64,000 nucleotides of DNA from PALSA-612 sp963791225. Lineage in GTDB: Bacteria > Actinomycetota > Thermoleophilia > Gaiellales > Gaiellaceae. Position 1 is the stretch's first letter; every line of letters begins with the position of its first letter. The notes under the pieces are model-generated. The model did not search any database. It was given only the letters and a program-made list of their open reading frames with translations, and was not told where the DNA came from. Both the position numbers and the translations under genes were made by a program. Positions 1 through 7,672 of the stretch are shown in pieces. The stretch is from positions 372,001 through 436,000 of the forward strand of contig CAWBRV010000008.1 in the NCBI GenBank assembly GCA_963791225.1. The letters run 5' to 3'.

Positions 1-361
1 CCCAGCCCGACGGCTCGTACGCCTTTCCCGGCGTCGCGCCGATTGCCAGGATCGTCGTCTGCGCCTCCTCGGCGAACGCGGTGCGCTTGACGCCCGGCGG
101 GACGAAGACGAGCGAGCCGGCCGGTGCGTCCACTGTCTCGCCGTCGATCTCGAATCTGGCATGTCCCTCGAGAACGACGTAGAGCTCTTCGTCCTCGTCC
201 TCCTCGTCGTGCTCGTTGACGATCCGGTCGCCGGCGTTCACCGCCGTCCAGGCGTTGACGCCGAAGGCCGTGATGCCGAGCTGGTGGCGAACCGGCCGCC
301 AGGGGCAGCGGCCGTCGCTCACGACCTCGATCTCGTCGAGTTGCGCGATCTGGTAGGTCAT
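1..361 (-). CDS. Cupin-domain protein, C-terminus outside the window
   Basis: The gene starts with ATG at 361 and reads off the left edge, so about 120 residues are visible. They form a small beta-barrel cupin: an N-terminal segment with LGITAFGVNAW, the acidic-rich EEDEDEELYVVLEGHARF strand pair, then DAPAGSLVFVPPG. It is a paralogue of the next two genes, sharing the ELYVV.G.A.F and DAPAG.LVF motifs. The start overlaps the stop of the upstream gene by four bases (ATGA), so it is probably translationally coupled in one minus-strand operon. Metal binding is plausible for cupins, but the usual histidine pair is not clear here (NEHDEEDEDE offers one His and acidic residues). Ligand and reaction are unknown. 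Whether it also carries the C-terminal helical repeat of its siblings cannot be seen. Confidence 0.8.
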   Translation of the reverse strand, partial: MTYQIAQLDEIEVVSDGRCPWRPVRHQLGITAFGVNAWTAVNAGDRIVNEHDEEDEDEELYVVLEGHARFEIDGETVDAPAGSLVFVPPGVKRTAFAEEAQTTILAIGATPGKAYEPSGW

Positions 362-1014
362 GCCGCCTCCTTCTCGAGCAGGGCCTGGATCGCCGGGTCG
401 TCCTTGACCGGCTCGAAGTCGGAGTCCTCCCGGGCCATCTCTCGGAATCCCGGGTAGAGCTCGATCGAGCGGCCGAGGTGCTCGGCAACCGGCTCGGCTC
501 CGGCCCCGGCCATGCTGTCGAAGCAGGCGAGGTTGTAGTGGAGGCCCGCCGAGTCCGGGTAGCGCTGGACCGCCTCTCGCAGGAGGTCGGCGGCCTCGGC
601 GTAGCGCTGCTCGCGGTAGAGCGCCATTGCCGCCTGGTTCTCCTCCCACGACTCCTCCCACGGGGCGATGTGAAACGGCTCGCCCGGCTGGGCGCCTACG
701 ACGAGCACGGTCGTGCCCGCCTCCTTGGCCACGGCGCTGCGGCGCGTGGCCGGGTCGGAGACGAAGACGAGGGTGCCTGCAGGCGCGTCCACCTCCTCGC
801 CGGCGACGGTGAACGTCGCATGGCCCTCGACCACGACGTACAGCTCCTCGTGCTTGGCCATCAGCTCGGTGTGGTCGCTGATCACGCGCGCCCCGGCCTC
901 GTCGCCGCGGTAGGCGTTGACGCCGAACGCGCCGATGCCGAGCCGGTAGCGGATCGGGATCCAGTTGTCGCGCTTCGGGATCTCGTCGATGCTGGTCACG
1001 GCGTAGCCGCTCAC
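358..1014 (-). CDS. Cupin-TPR fusion protein
   Basis: A 218-residue protein. Residues about 1-125 form a cupin barrel (LGIGAFGVNAY, EELYVVVEGHATF, DAPAGTLVFVSDP). Residues about 130-200 form a tetratricopeptide-like helical pair (ALYREQRYAEAADLL, then AGLHYNLACFDSMAGAG). The GTG start at 1014 lies in a GTGA overlap with the upstream paralogue's stop, and its own stop overlaps the next start, so all three paralogues look coupled. The cupin core suggests small-molecule or metal binding, and the TPR suggests protein contact. Neither partner nor substrate can be named. It is the middle copy of a tandem triplication. Confidence 0.85.
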   Translation of the reverse strand: MSGYAVTSIDEIPKRDNWIPIRYRLGIGAFGVNAYRGDEAGARVISDHTELMAKHEELYVVVEGHATFTVAGEEVDAPAGTLVFVSDPATRRSAVAKEAGTTVLVVGAQPGEPFHIAPWEESWEENQAAMALYREQRYAEAADLLREAVQRYPDSAGLHYNLACFDSMAGAGAEPVAEHLGRSIELYPGFREMAREDSDFEPVKDDPAIQALLEKEAA

Positions 1015-1610
1015 AGGACCTCCTTCAGGTCGTCGTCGGTCGCGGCCATCTCCGCCACCTTGGGATCGAGCTCCACGGCACGCGCCAGATGGGCGCGCGC
1101 ATCGTCGAGCCGGCCGTCGCGCGCTTCGAGGCAGGCGAGGTGATAGTAGAGCGGCGCCCGCTCGCCGTCCTCCTCGATCCCGGCCTCCATGGTCGCGATG
1201 CCCTCGGCGGGCGGCTGGGTGTACGCCTGGAAGTACCACTCCCACGCCGAGGGCGTGAACGCCTCGCCCGGCTTGCCTCCGATCGCGAGCACCGTGGTGC
1301 CTTTCTCCTCGGCGATCGCGACGCGCTTGACGGCCGGGTCGGAGAGGAAAACGAGCGTGCCCGCGGGCGCGTCGATCTCCTCCCCGTCGAGGGTGAACCG
1401 CGCCCGGCCGCGCACGACGACGTAGAGCTCCTCGTGTCCGAGTTGCGTCTCGGTGTGCTCCTCGACGACCCAGTCGCCCGGCTTCTCTGCCGTGTACGCG
1501 TTGGTGCCGAACGCGCGGATCCCGAGACGCCGCCGGATCGGCCGCCATTCGAGACCGTGCGCGACAGGGATCCGGTCGAGGTCGTCGAAATGAGCGACCT
1601 CGTAGCTCAT
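1011..1610 (-). CDS. Cupin-TPR fusion protein, first copy of the array
   Basis: A 199-residue protein with the same architecture as its downstream neighbour: a cupin at about residues 1-125 (LGIRAFGTNAY, EELYVVVRGRARF, DAPAGTLVFLSDP) and a C-terminal TPR-like pair (APLYYHLACLEARDGRLDDA, then LARAVELDP). The ATG at 1610 is in an ATGA overlap with the DUF1028 gene, which fixes the start well. The TPR half matches the helical repeat common in cupin-TPR proteins of actinobacteria. A binding or sensory role is inferred from the folds alone. Confidence 0.85.
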   Translation of the reverse strand: MSYEVAHFDDLDRIPVAHGLEWRPIRRRLGIRAFGTNAYTAEKPGDWVVEEHTETQLGHEELYVVVRGRARFTLDGEEIDAPAGTLVFLSDPAVKRVAIAEEKGTTVLAIGGKPGEAFTPSAWEWYFQAYTQPPAEGIATMEAGIEEDGERAPLYYHLACLEARDGRLDDARAHLARAVELDPKVAEMAATDDDLKEVL

Positions 1611-2449
1611 GCCCTGCGCAGCGCCGCCAGCACGACCGGGTCGATCCGCTCGGCGCCGTCGACGCGCTCCTCGAAGTTTGCGCTCCCCGCCCAGCGCGGA
1701 AGCGCCTCGGCGAGATCTCCCTCGTACCCGAGCCGCTGGAGCCGCTCGGTCAGCTCGTCGGCCAGCTCGGCGTCGATCTCGACCCACTCGTCCGCGGGCG
1801 TGGAGCCGAACAGCTCGTTGTGGAGCCGGTAGATGCGCCGTAGCTCCTCGAGCGGCCGCTCGTGGTCGTCGACGCGGAGGTCGACGAGGAGGTCCGACAG
1901 ACCCGAATAGCCGCCGTCCTTCTCGACGACGAGCACGCTCGCCGACTGCTGGCCGCGGCTGTCGCCGCCTGCGGCCTGCGCAGCGTCGAGGCAGTCGAGC
2001 AGGCGGAGCACGAGCGGCCGTCCGCCCGACCGCTCGAACGTGTCGGCGAGCCCCTCGACCGTCGCCTGCGAGACCAGGATGTTGCCCTGGGCGGCGTAGC
2101 CCTTGCCGGCTCGTCCACCGGCCCAATCGAAGCACTCGGCGCCGGTGTACGTTGCGCTGCGGCCCTGGCCGTCGACCACGCCGAGCTGTCGTTGCCCGCG
2201 GCCCTCGTCGGCCGTTGTGAGTCTCTCCACGACCTCCTCTGCGGACAGTCCCTCGCGCAGAAGCGCGAGCCCGTCCGGCCCGTAGCGTGGGTTCGCGAAC
2301 GCTTGCGTCGCGATCGCGCCTACGAGCGGCTCGGCCGACGGGACGACTGACCCGACCGCGAGGAACTTCGACTGGACGGCGACGCCCCACTGGCTCGCGT
2401 CGAGGTCGCAGGCAACGATCGAATACGTGGCGACGATCGCCTCAGCCAT
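1607..2449 (-). CDS. DUF1028 family protein (Ntn-hydrolase-like fold)
   Basis: A 280-residue protein matching DUF1028. The N-terminus reads TYSIVACDLDASQWGVAVQS, followed by the family's GAIATQAFANPRYG and AAQGNILV segments and a C-terminal acidic ADELTERL part. The family is distantly related to N-terminal-nucleophile hydrolases and its substrate is not established. The gene is first in a chain of four-base overlaps leading into the cupin-TPR genes and itself overlaps the small upstream ORF by eight bases. This suggests one transcript, with a hydrolase-like protein and several ligand-binding barrels made together. The function is inferred only from family and context. Confidence 0.82.
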   Translation of the reverse strand: MAEAIVATYSIVACDLDASQWGVAVQSKFLAVGSVVPSAEPLVGAIATQAFANPRYGPDGLALLREGLSAEEVVERLTTADEGRGQRQLGVVDGQGRSATYTGAECFDWAGGRAGKGYAAQGNILVSQATVEGLADTFERSGGRPLVLRLLDCLDAAQAAGGDSRGQQSASVLVVEKDGGYSGLSDLLVDLRVDDHERPLEELRRIYRLHNELFGSTPADEWVEIDAELADELTERLQRLGYEGDLAEALPRWAGSANFEERVDGAERIDPVVLAALRRA

Positions 2450-2762
2450 ACGTCAGCTCCCGGAGGTCGAGGTCGAGGAGCGCTCGCGCCGACGGCGGGA
2501 CGAGTACGCAGGCGACCTCGGCGCGGGCAAGCGCCTCCTTCACGTCCTCTGGCGTGCTCGCCCGCACGACGACCGGCCTGCCCTCGCCGTGCGCGCGCTT
2601 CAGGGTGTCCACGTCGACCGTGTCCAGCACGAGCGCGTCGGCTGGGAGGTCGAGCTCGCCCTCGATCGCGATCTCCGGCACCTTGCGGCCGGTGGCGCCG
2701 AGCCAGCGCTCTCTCACGTTCACCCGCCTTTCGGATCGCGCCTCGCCGGTTGCGAAACGCAA
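2442..2762 (-). CDS. Small unknown protein upstream of the DUF1028 gene
   Basis: An ORF of up to 106 residues that I do not recognise. The start could be ATG at 2762, or GTG at 2723 (VNVRERWLG), which has an AAAGGCGG Shine-Dalgarno-like stretch just before it. The shorter form is about 93 residues. The sequence is soluble and alpha/beta-like: EIAIEGELDLPADALVLDTVDVDTL, then a region rich in PVVVRASTPEDVKEAL. Its stop overlaps the DUF1028 start by eight bases, so it is the probable first gene of that operon. No catalytic motif is visible. Confidence 0.55.
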   Translation of the reverse strand: MRFATGEARSERRVNVRERWLGATGRKVPEIAIEGELDLPADALVLDTVDVDTLKRAHGEGRPVVVRASTPEDVKEALARAEVACVLVPPSARALLDLDLRELTYG

Positions 2763-2782
2763 GCATCGGAAGGATGCAGGGA

Positions 2783-2809
2783 GCGCGCGTAGCCGGAGGC
2801 TACGCGCGC
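2783..2809. terminator. GC-rich hairpin between the two minus-strand units
   Basis: A perfect 12-bp inverted repeat (arm GCGCGCGTAGCC, loop GGA) lies between the frameshifted hydrolase gene and the cupin/DUF1028 operon, both read leftward. No U-run follows, so it may be a GC-rich actinobacterial-type terminator or an mRNA-stabilising hairpin. Confidence 0.5.
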
Positions 2810-2880
2810 GACTGAGGACGCGCCGAGGCGCCGCGTTGCAGCCGTCCGGCGACCGCGAGCCGGAAGGTGGGGGGACGCTT

Positions 2881-3577
2881 TCACAGCTGGACAGTTCCTC
2901 CGGGCTCCACGTCCACGATCTCGACGCCGGCGGGCGCGTGCTCGCGCAACGTCGCGGGCGTCCCTGTCAGCAGCGGGAACGTGCCCCAGTGGCACGGCAC
3001 GCAGCGCTCGACGCCGAGGAGCTCGAGCGCGACCGCGGCCTCGCGCGGGCCCATCGTGTAGTGGTCGCCGATCGGCAGCACCGCCACCGACGGCCCGTAG
3101 ATGCGGCCGATCAGCTGCATGTCGCCGAAGACGCACGTGTCGCCGGCGAAGTAGACGGTCAGGCCGTCCTCGAGCGTGATCACGAGCCCGGCCGGCTCAC
3201 CTGCGTAGTTGCCGTCGAACGAGCTCGAGTGGAATGCGTGCGTCATCGTGAACCGGACACCGTCGACGTCCACGGTGCCGCCCTTGTTCATGCCGCCGCT
3301 CGACCCGTTCGGGAAGCCGCTCTGCTCGAGCATGTAGCCCGAGCTCGTTCATGCAGACCAGCCTCGGCCCGAACGATTGCCCGAGCGTGACTGCGGCGCC
3401 CGTGTGATCGCCGTGGCCGTGCGTGACGGCGACGATGTCACACCGCTCGGGCTGCAACTCGGCTTCGGGGCACTTGGGATTGCCGTCGAGCCAGGGGTCG
3501 ACGTAGATGCGCTTGCCGCCCGGGGAGTCGAGCCGGAAGCTCGCGTGCCCGAGCCAGGTGAGGGTTCCGTTTGCCAT
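2881..3577 (-). pseudogene. UlaG/UPF0173-like metal-dependent hydrolase, frameshifted
   Basis: Two overlapping reading frames together encode one metallo-beta-lactamase-fold hydrolase. The N-terminal part (from ATG 3577) has TWLGHASFRL, DPWLDGNP and the metal motif THGHGDHTGAAV. The C-terminal part has MNKGGTV, THAFHSSSFDG, FAGDTCVFGDM and CVPCHWGTFPLLTG. The switch falls at about 3336-3340: removing one G from the GGG run in the coding strand gives ELGYMLEQSGF and a continuous 231-residue protein, the normal family length. Spacing between the conserved Glu and Gly around the join also fits that repair. It may be a sequencing error rather than a true pseudogene. Members of this family act on small phosphorylated or lactone substrates, and the substrate here is unknown. 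Confidence 0.8.
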
Positions 3578-3630
3578 GGCGGGAGCCTATCTACGCAGGA
3601 ACGTCCGGCCACTCGGCGAAGCTGAGAGTC

Positions 3631-3984
3631 GTGGCACGCCGACTCGCAGCTCCCGGGCTGACGGTCGTGGCGGTGATCGCGGCTCTCGGCGGGGCAAGCG
3701 GTCTCGCCTCGCTCGTACTGCTCGCGGCGATCGTTGCCGGTGCGGTGCGGCTGCTCGAGACCGTCGGCTCGGCGGCGGAGGGACGGACCGACCGCTTCCC
3801 CGTCGTCATGGCGGCCGCGGGGCTCGCCTTCCTGGTCGCGGCCGGGGCGGCACACGTGCCGCTGCTGGGCCTCGGACTGCTCGCGTGCGTCGGACTCGAG
3901 CTGCTCGGCGACGTCGACGTCCGACCCGACCTCGCCACCGAGGTGCCCGACCTGGCGGACACGCCGGTCTCCCGCGCCGCCTAG
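3631..3984 (+). CDS. Small integral membrane protein, unknown function
   Basis: About 117 residues from a GTG at 3631, chosen because the upstream in-frame extension runs into the divergent neighbour's start region. Three or four hydrophobic segments are clear (LTVVAVIAALGGASGLASLV, LVLLAAIVAGAVRLL, AGLAFLVAAGAAHVPLLGLG), with an acidic C-terminal tail (DVDVRPDLATEVPDLAD). It is divergent from the frameshifted hydrolase across about 50 bases that must hold both promoters. I do not recognise the family. Confidence 0.6.
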   Translation: MARRLAAPGLTVVAVIAALGGASGLASLVLLAAIVAGAVRLLETVGSAAEGRTDRFPVVMAAAGLAFLVAAGAAHVPLLGLGLLACVGLELLGDVDVRPDLATEVPDLADTPVSRAA

Positions 3985-4055
3985 TCTTCCGTCGTCCCGC
4001 AGAACCTCGTCTCGGATTGGCCGTTACGGCCGGGCAGGCGCGGCCGGTCGGCTGG

Positions 4056-4691
4056 TCAGCGGGGGTCGTCTCGATCGACGTTCCAGTGTCGCCCGGCGGC
4101 GACGATCCAGGTCCCGTCGCCGTGGGGCACCATGCTGTACCGGCTGATCACGCGCTGGCCCCCCTCGTTGTCGCCGTACAGGAGGTCGATCATCACGGGC
4201 CGGCGGGCAGTGAGGGCCGCTGCCGCCTCGGCGAATTCAGGAGCCGCCGGATCGCGCATCGCCCCCTGCCAGAAGCCCACGTCGCCGACCGGCACGTAGA
4301 GATCTCGCGTGAGCCGCGTGAAGTCGTCGAGCGCGGACGGTGCCTGGTCGGAGCCCAGCCGCCGCTCGGGATAGAGACGCCAGCCGTGAAGCACGGCGAT
4401 CCCGGTCCCGACGTTGCGTAGAGCCATCCCCAGGTAGATCGCCTCCGGCGAGACGTCCGCGGCCCCCTGCCCTCCGGGGATCATCAGCCACTTGTCGTCC
4501 GCGAAGCCGACCTTCTGGGGAGGGTCGTCGAGCTTGGACGGGAGCAGCAGCGGCCGCAGGTTGGCAAGCAGCGAGCGCTCCGCCACACGCGCAGCGCGAT
4601 TCGCGGACTTGACGGAGCTGAACGTCGCCGCCGCGAGCACCAGCGTGCCGCCGGCGGTCGCGAGCGCCGAGATCGTCACCCAGTCGGCCAC
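4056..4691 (-). CDS. Membrane-anchored hypothetical protein
   Basis: 211 residues. A single N-terminal hydrophobic helix (ISALATAGGTLVLAAATF) is followed by a charged, helical SVKSANRAARVAERSLLANLRPLLLPS stretch and a soluble beta-rich domain (YLGMALRNVGTGIAVLHGW, RPVMIDLLYGDNEGGQRVISRYSM). This resembles a widespread class of small one-helix bacterial proteins with a C-terminal beta domain, none with a firm function. It stands alone, with about 70 bases on the downstream side and 135 upstream. Confidence 0.7.
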   Translation of the reverse strand: MADWVTISALATAGGTLVLAAATFSSVKSANRAARVAERSLLANLRPLLLPSKLDDPPQKVGFADDKWLMIPGGQGAADVSPEAIYLGMALRNVGTGIAVLHGWRLYPERRLGSDQAPSALDDFTRLTRDLYVPVGDVGFWQGAMRDPAAPEFAEAAAALTARRPVMIDLLYGDNEGGQRVISRYSMVPHGDGTWIVAAGRHWNVDRDDPR

Positions 4692-4826
4692 GGCAGGAGT
4701 CTAGGCCCGCGCCCGGGTCCCGGAAAGCTCCGGCCGGTGGCGACGAGGAACACTCGCCGAGGCGCGCGCGTCGTCCTGAAGGGGTGACGCTCCGCTCGGC
4801 CGCACTCGTAGGATCGGTCTTGGACC

Positions 4827-6185
4827 GTGAGTCGATCTGCACTCGAGCCAGGGGCGCTCGTAGTCGCTCCGCCCGCCTTTCACCTGCTGGCCAAGCCGAC
4901 CGGGGCCGTTTGCAACCTCGACTGCTCCTACTGCTTCTTCCTTTCGAAGGAGATGCTGTATTCCGGCTCGCGGTTCCGGATGGCCGACGAACTGCTGGAG
5001 ACGTACATCCGGCAGCTGATCGAGGCGCACGCGCGGGTGCCGGAGGTGACGATCGCCTGGCAGGGCGGGGAGCCGACGCTGATGGGGGTGGAGTTCTTCC
5101 GCCGGTCGACCGGGCTCGCCGAGCGCTATCTGCAGCCGGGGCAGCGGGCGGTGTACACGATCCAGACAAATGGGACGCTGCTCGACGAGGAATGGGCGGC
5201 GTTCTTCAAGGAGCACGACGTGCTCGTCGGGATCTCGATCGACGGCCCGCGCGATCTGCACGACGCCTACCGCGTGAACAAGGGCGGCAAGGGGTCGTTC
5301 GACCAGGTGATGCAAGGGCTCGCGCACCTTCGGGACGCGGGGGTGGAGTGGAACGCGCTGACGACGATCCACGCCGCCAACGCCGACCACGGACGCGAGG
5401 TGTACCGCTTCCTCCGCGACGGATGCGGGGCGCGGTTCGTGCAGTTCATCCCGATCATCGAGCGGGTCGCCGAGGCCGCGGACGACGGGTCGGTGCCGTG
5501 GACGTCCTGGCGCGACCGGCCTCTGTACGTGCAGGAAGGTGGGCGCGTGACCGGCCGGTCGGTGAGCGGCGAGCAGTACGGCCGGTTCCTGATCGACGTG
5601 TTCGAGGAGTGGGTTCGCCGCGACGTGGGCGAGGTGTACGTGCAGATGTTCGACGTCGCGCTCGCAAACTGGGTCGGTGAGCCGCCCGGGCTATGCGTGC
5701 ATTCGGAGACCTGCGGGCTGGCGCTGGCGCTCGAGCACACCGGCGACCTGTACTCGTGCGACCACTTCGTCGAGCCGAAGTTCAGGCTCGGGAACATCAA
5801 GGAGACGCACATGCTCGAGCTCGTCGCTTCACAGCGTCAGCGGCAGTTCGGTCTCGACAAGCGTGAGACGCTCCCGCGCTACTGCTTGGAGTGTGACGTT
5901 CGTTTCGCCTGCCACGGCGGCTGCCCCAAGGACCGGTTCATCTCCACGCCCGACGGCGAGCCCGGCCTGAACTACCTGTGCGCCGGCTTCAAGGACTTCT
6001 TCCACCACGTCGACGGGCCGATGCGCTTCATGCGCTCGCTGCTCGCCCAGAACCGGGCTCCCTCGGAGATCGTCAGGCTCTATGCCGCCCAGGATGCGAG
6101 GCGTGGCCGCAACGACCCCTGCACCTGCGGCTCGGGCCGCAAGTGGAAGCACTGCCACGGCGCCGAGGCAGCAACCTCCGTCTAG
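4827..6185 (+). CDS. Radical SAM/SPASM protein, anaerobic sulfatase-maturase-like, with SEC-C tail
   Basis: 452 residues from a GTG. The radical SAM cluster motif is CNLDCSYC (Cys29, Cys33, Cys36), followed by the family's WQGGEPTLMGVEFF and QTNGTLLDEEW segments. The SPASM region holds CVHSETCG, YSCDHFVEPKFRLGNI and CLECDVRFACHGGCPKDRF, the auxiliary-cluster cysteines typical of anaerobic sulfatase-maturing enzymes. Those enzymes oxidise a Cys or Ser of sulfatases to formylglycine. The last 20 or so residues form a SEC-C zinc motif (RNDPCTCGSGRKWKHCHG). No sulfatase gene lies in this window, so the substrate is open and another SPASM modification remains possible. It converges on nuoN with stops overlapping by four bases. 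Confidence 0.88.
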   Translation: MSRSALEPGALVVAPPAFHLLAKPTGAVCNLDCSYCFFLSKEMLYSGSRFRMADELLETYIRQLIEAHARVPEVTIAWQGGEPTLMGVEFFRRSTGLAERYLQPGQRAVYTIQTNGTLLDEEWAAFFKEHDVLVGISIDGPRDLHDAYRVNKGGKGSFDQVMQGLAHLRDAGVEWNALTTIHAANADHGREVYRFLRDGCGARFVQFIPIIERVAEAADDGSVPWTSWRDRPLYVQEGGRVTGRSVSGEQYGRFLIDVFEEWVRRDVGEVYVQMFDVALANWVGEPPGLCVHSETCGLALALEHTGDLYSCDHFVEPKFRLGNIKETHMLELVASQRQRQFGLDKRETLPRYCLECDVRFACHGGCPKDRFISTPDGEPGLNYLCAGFKDFFHHVDGPMRFMRSLLAQNRAPSEIVRLYAAQDARRGRNDPCTCGSGRKWKHCHGAEAATSV

Positions 6186-7672
6186 AAGGTCAGCGACGCC
6201 GCGGCCATCTTGCACAGCTTGATCAGCGGCTCCACGAAGAAGAAGCTCCCGACCACCACGACGAGGCAGCCGAGGACGGCGGTCTGCAGCGTCAGCTCAC
6301 GTGGAGGCTGGCCGCCGGCCGGCGCGAGCCCGACCGATGCCGGCGCCCGCATGTAGATCGCGCGCACGAGCCCGAAGTAGTAGTAGAGGCTGACCGCCGT
6401 CGCCACGAGAGCGATGATCACGAGCCACACCCAGCCGCGGTCGTACGCAGCCGAGAAGGAATAGAACTTGCCGACGAAACCTCCGGTCAGCGGCAGTCCT
6501 GCGAAGCCGAGCATGCAGATCCAGAGGGACACGCCGAGGAACGGACGCTCCCAGCCGAGCCCCGCGATGTTGTCGAAGGTGACGGCCTGACCGAGCTCTC
6601 GCTCGCGCGCGGCCACGACCGCGAACGCCGCGACCGACATGGCGCAGTACGGGATCAGGTAGTAGAGGAGCGCGCGTCCGCCGAGCGAGTTGTCGGCGGC
6701 GATCGGGATCAGCATGAAGCCGGCCTGTGAGATCGACGAGTACGCGAGCATCCGCTTCACGTTGCGCTGCACGAGCGCCCCGAGGTTGCCGATCGCGAGC
6801 GACGCGACCGCGATCACCGCGATCGCGATCGACCACATCTCGCTCTTCTCCGGAAACGCGGTCGTCAGCAGGCGCATCGTCAGGACGAGCGCGGCCGCTT
6901 TCGTCGCACCGGCCATGAAGCCCGTCAGCGGCGTCGGCGCGCCCTCGTAGACGTCCGGCGTCCACATGTGGAAAGGGGCTGCGGACGCCTTGAAGCCGAG
7001 CCCGGCGATGATCATCGCCAGGCCGGAGACGAGCAGGGCGTCGTGCTGGAGACCCTGCGCCGCGGTTGCCTGCGCGATCTGGGAGAAGCCGACCTCGCCG
7101 GTGGCGCCGTAGACGAGCGCCGAGCCGAAGAGCAGGAACGCCGACCCGAAGCCGCCGACGACCAGGTACTTCAGTCCCGCCTCGAGGCGGACCTCGAGCT
7201 CGCCGTCGATCGCGCAGAGGATGTACAGGCAGATCGAGAACCATTCGAGCGAGAGGAAGAGCGTGATCAGGCTCGTCGCCGTGACCAGGAAGACCATGCC
7301 GCCGGCGGCCGCGGCCAGGAGCGCGTAGTACTCGGCCCGGTGCGCGCGGAGCCGCATCCCCCAGGAGACGCCGACCGAGGCCAGGCCCGTGCCAAGGATG
7401 ATCATCGCCGTCAGGGCGCCGAGCCGGTCGCGGACGATCGCGTTCGCGATCACCTCCTGCGGGTGCGGCGACTTGGCATAGAGGAGCGCCGCCGCCACGA
7501 ACGCGCCGACGAAGGCGCCGCCCGCCACCCAGGCCGAGAACACGTGCCGGGACCGCCGGGGCAGGAGCACCGCCGCGAGCAGACAGGCGGCCGAAGCGCC
7601 GAGCATGATCAGCGACGGCGAGAGGGCGAACCAGTCGATGCTCGGGGTTTGGATGGCGGCGGCGAGCGTCAT
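6182..7672 (-). CDS. nuoN: NADH-quinone oxidoreductase subunit N
   Basis: 496 residues with about 14 transmembrane segments and the proton-pumping antiporter-like core of complex I. It includes LFLSLEWFSICLYIL, a conserved-Lys helix in GLGFKASAAPFHMWTPDVYEG, and VKRMLAYSSISQAGFML. The ATG at 7672 is in an ATGA overlap with the nuoM stop. It is the last gene of the nuo operon and ends against the convergent radical SAM gene. It acts in the cytoplasmic membrane as one of three pumping subunits. Confidence 0.95.
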   Translation of the reverse strand: MTLAAAIQTPSIDWFALSPSLIMLGASAACLLAAVLLPRRSRHVFSAWVAGGAFVGAFVAAALLYAKSPHPQEVIANAIVRDRLGALTAMIILGTGLASVGVSWGMRLRAHRAEYYALLAAAAGGMVFLVTATSLITLFLSLEWFSICLYILCAIDGELEVRLEAGLKYLVVGGFGSAFLLFGSALVYGATGEVGFSQIAQATAAQGLQHDALLVSGLAMIIAGLGFKASAAPFHMWTPDVYEGAPTPLTGFMAGATKAAALVLTMRLLTTAFPEKSEMWSIAIAVIAVASLAIGNLGALVQRNVKRMLAYSSISQAGFMLIPIAADNSLGGRALLYYLIPYCAMSVAAFAVVAARERELGQAVTFDNIAGLGWERPFLGVSLWICMLGFAGLPLTGGFVGKFYSFSAAYDRGWVWLVIIALVATAVSLYYYFGLVRAIYMRAPASVGLAPAGGQPPRELTLQTAVLGCLVVVVGSFFFVEPLIKLCKMAAASLTF

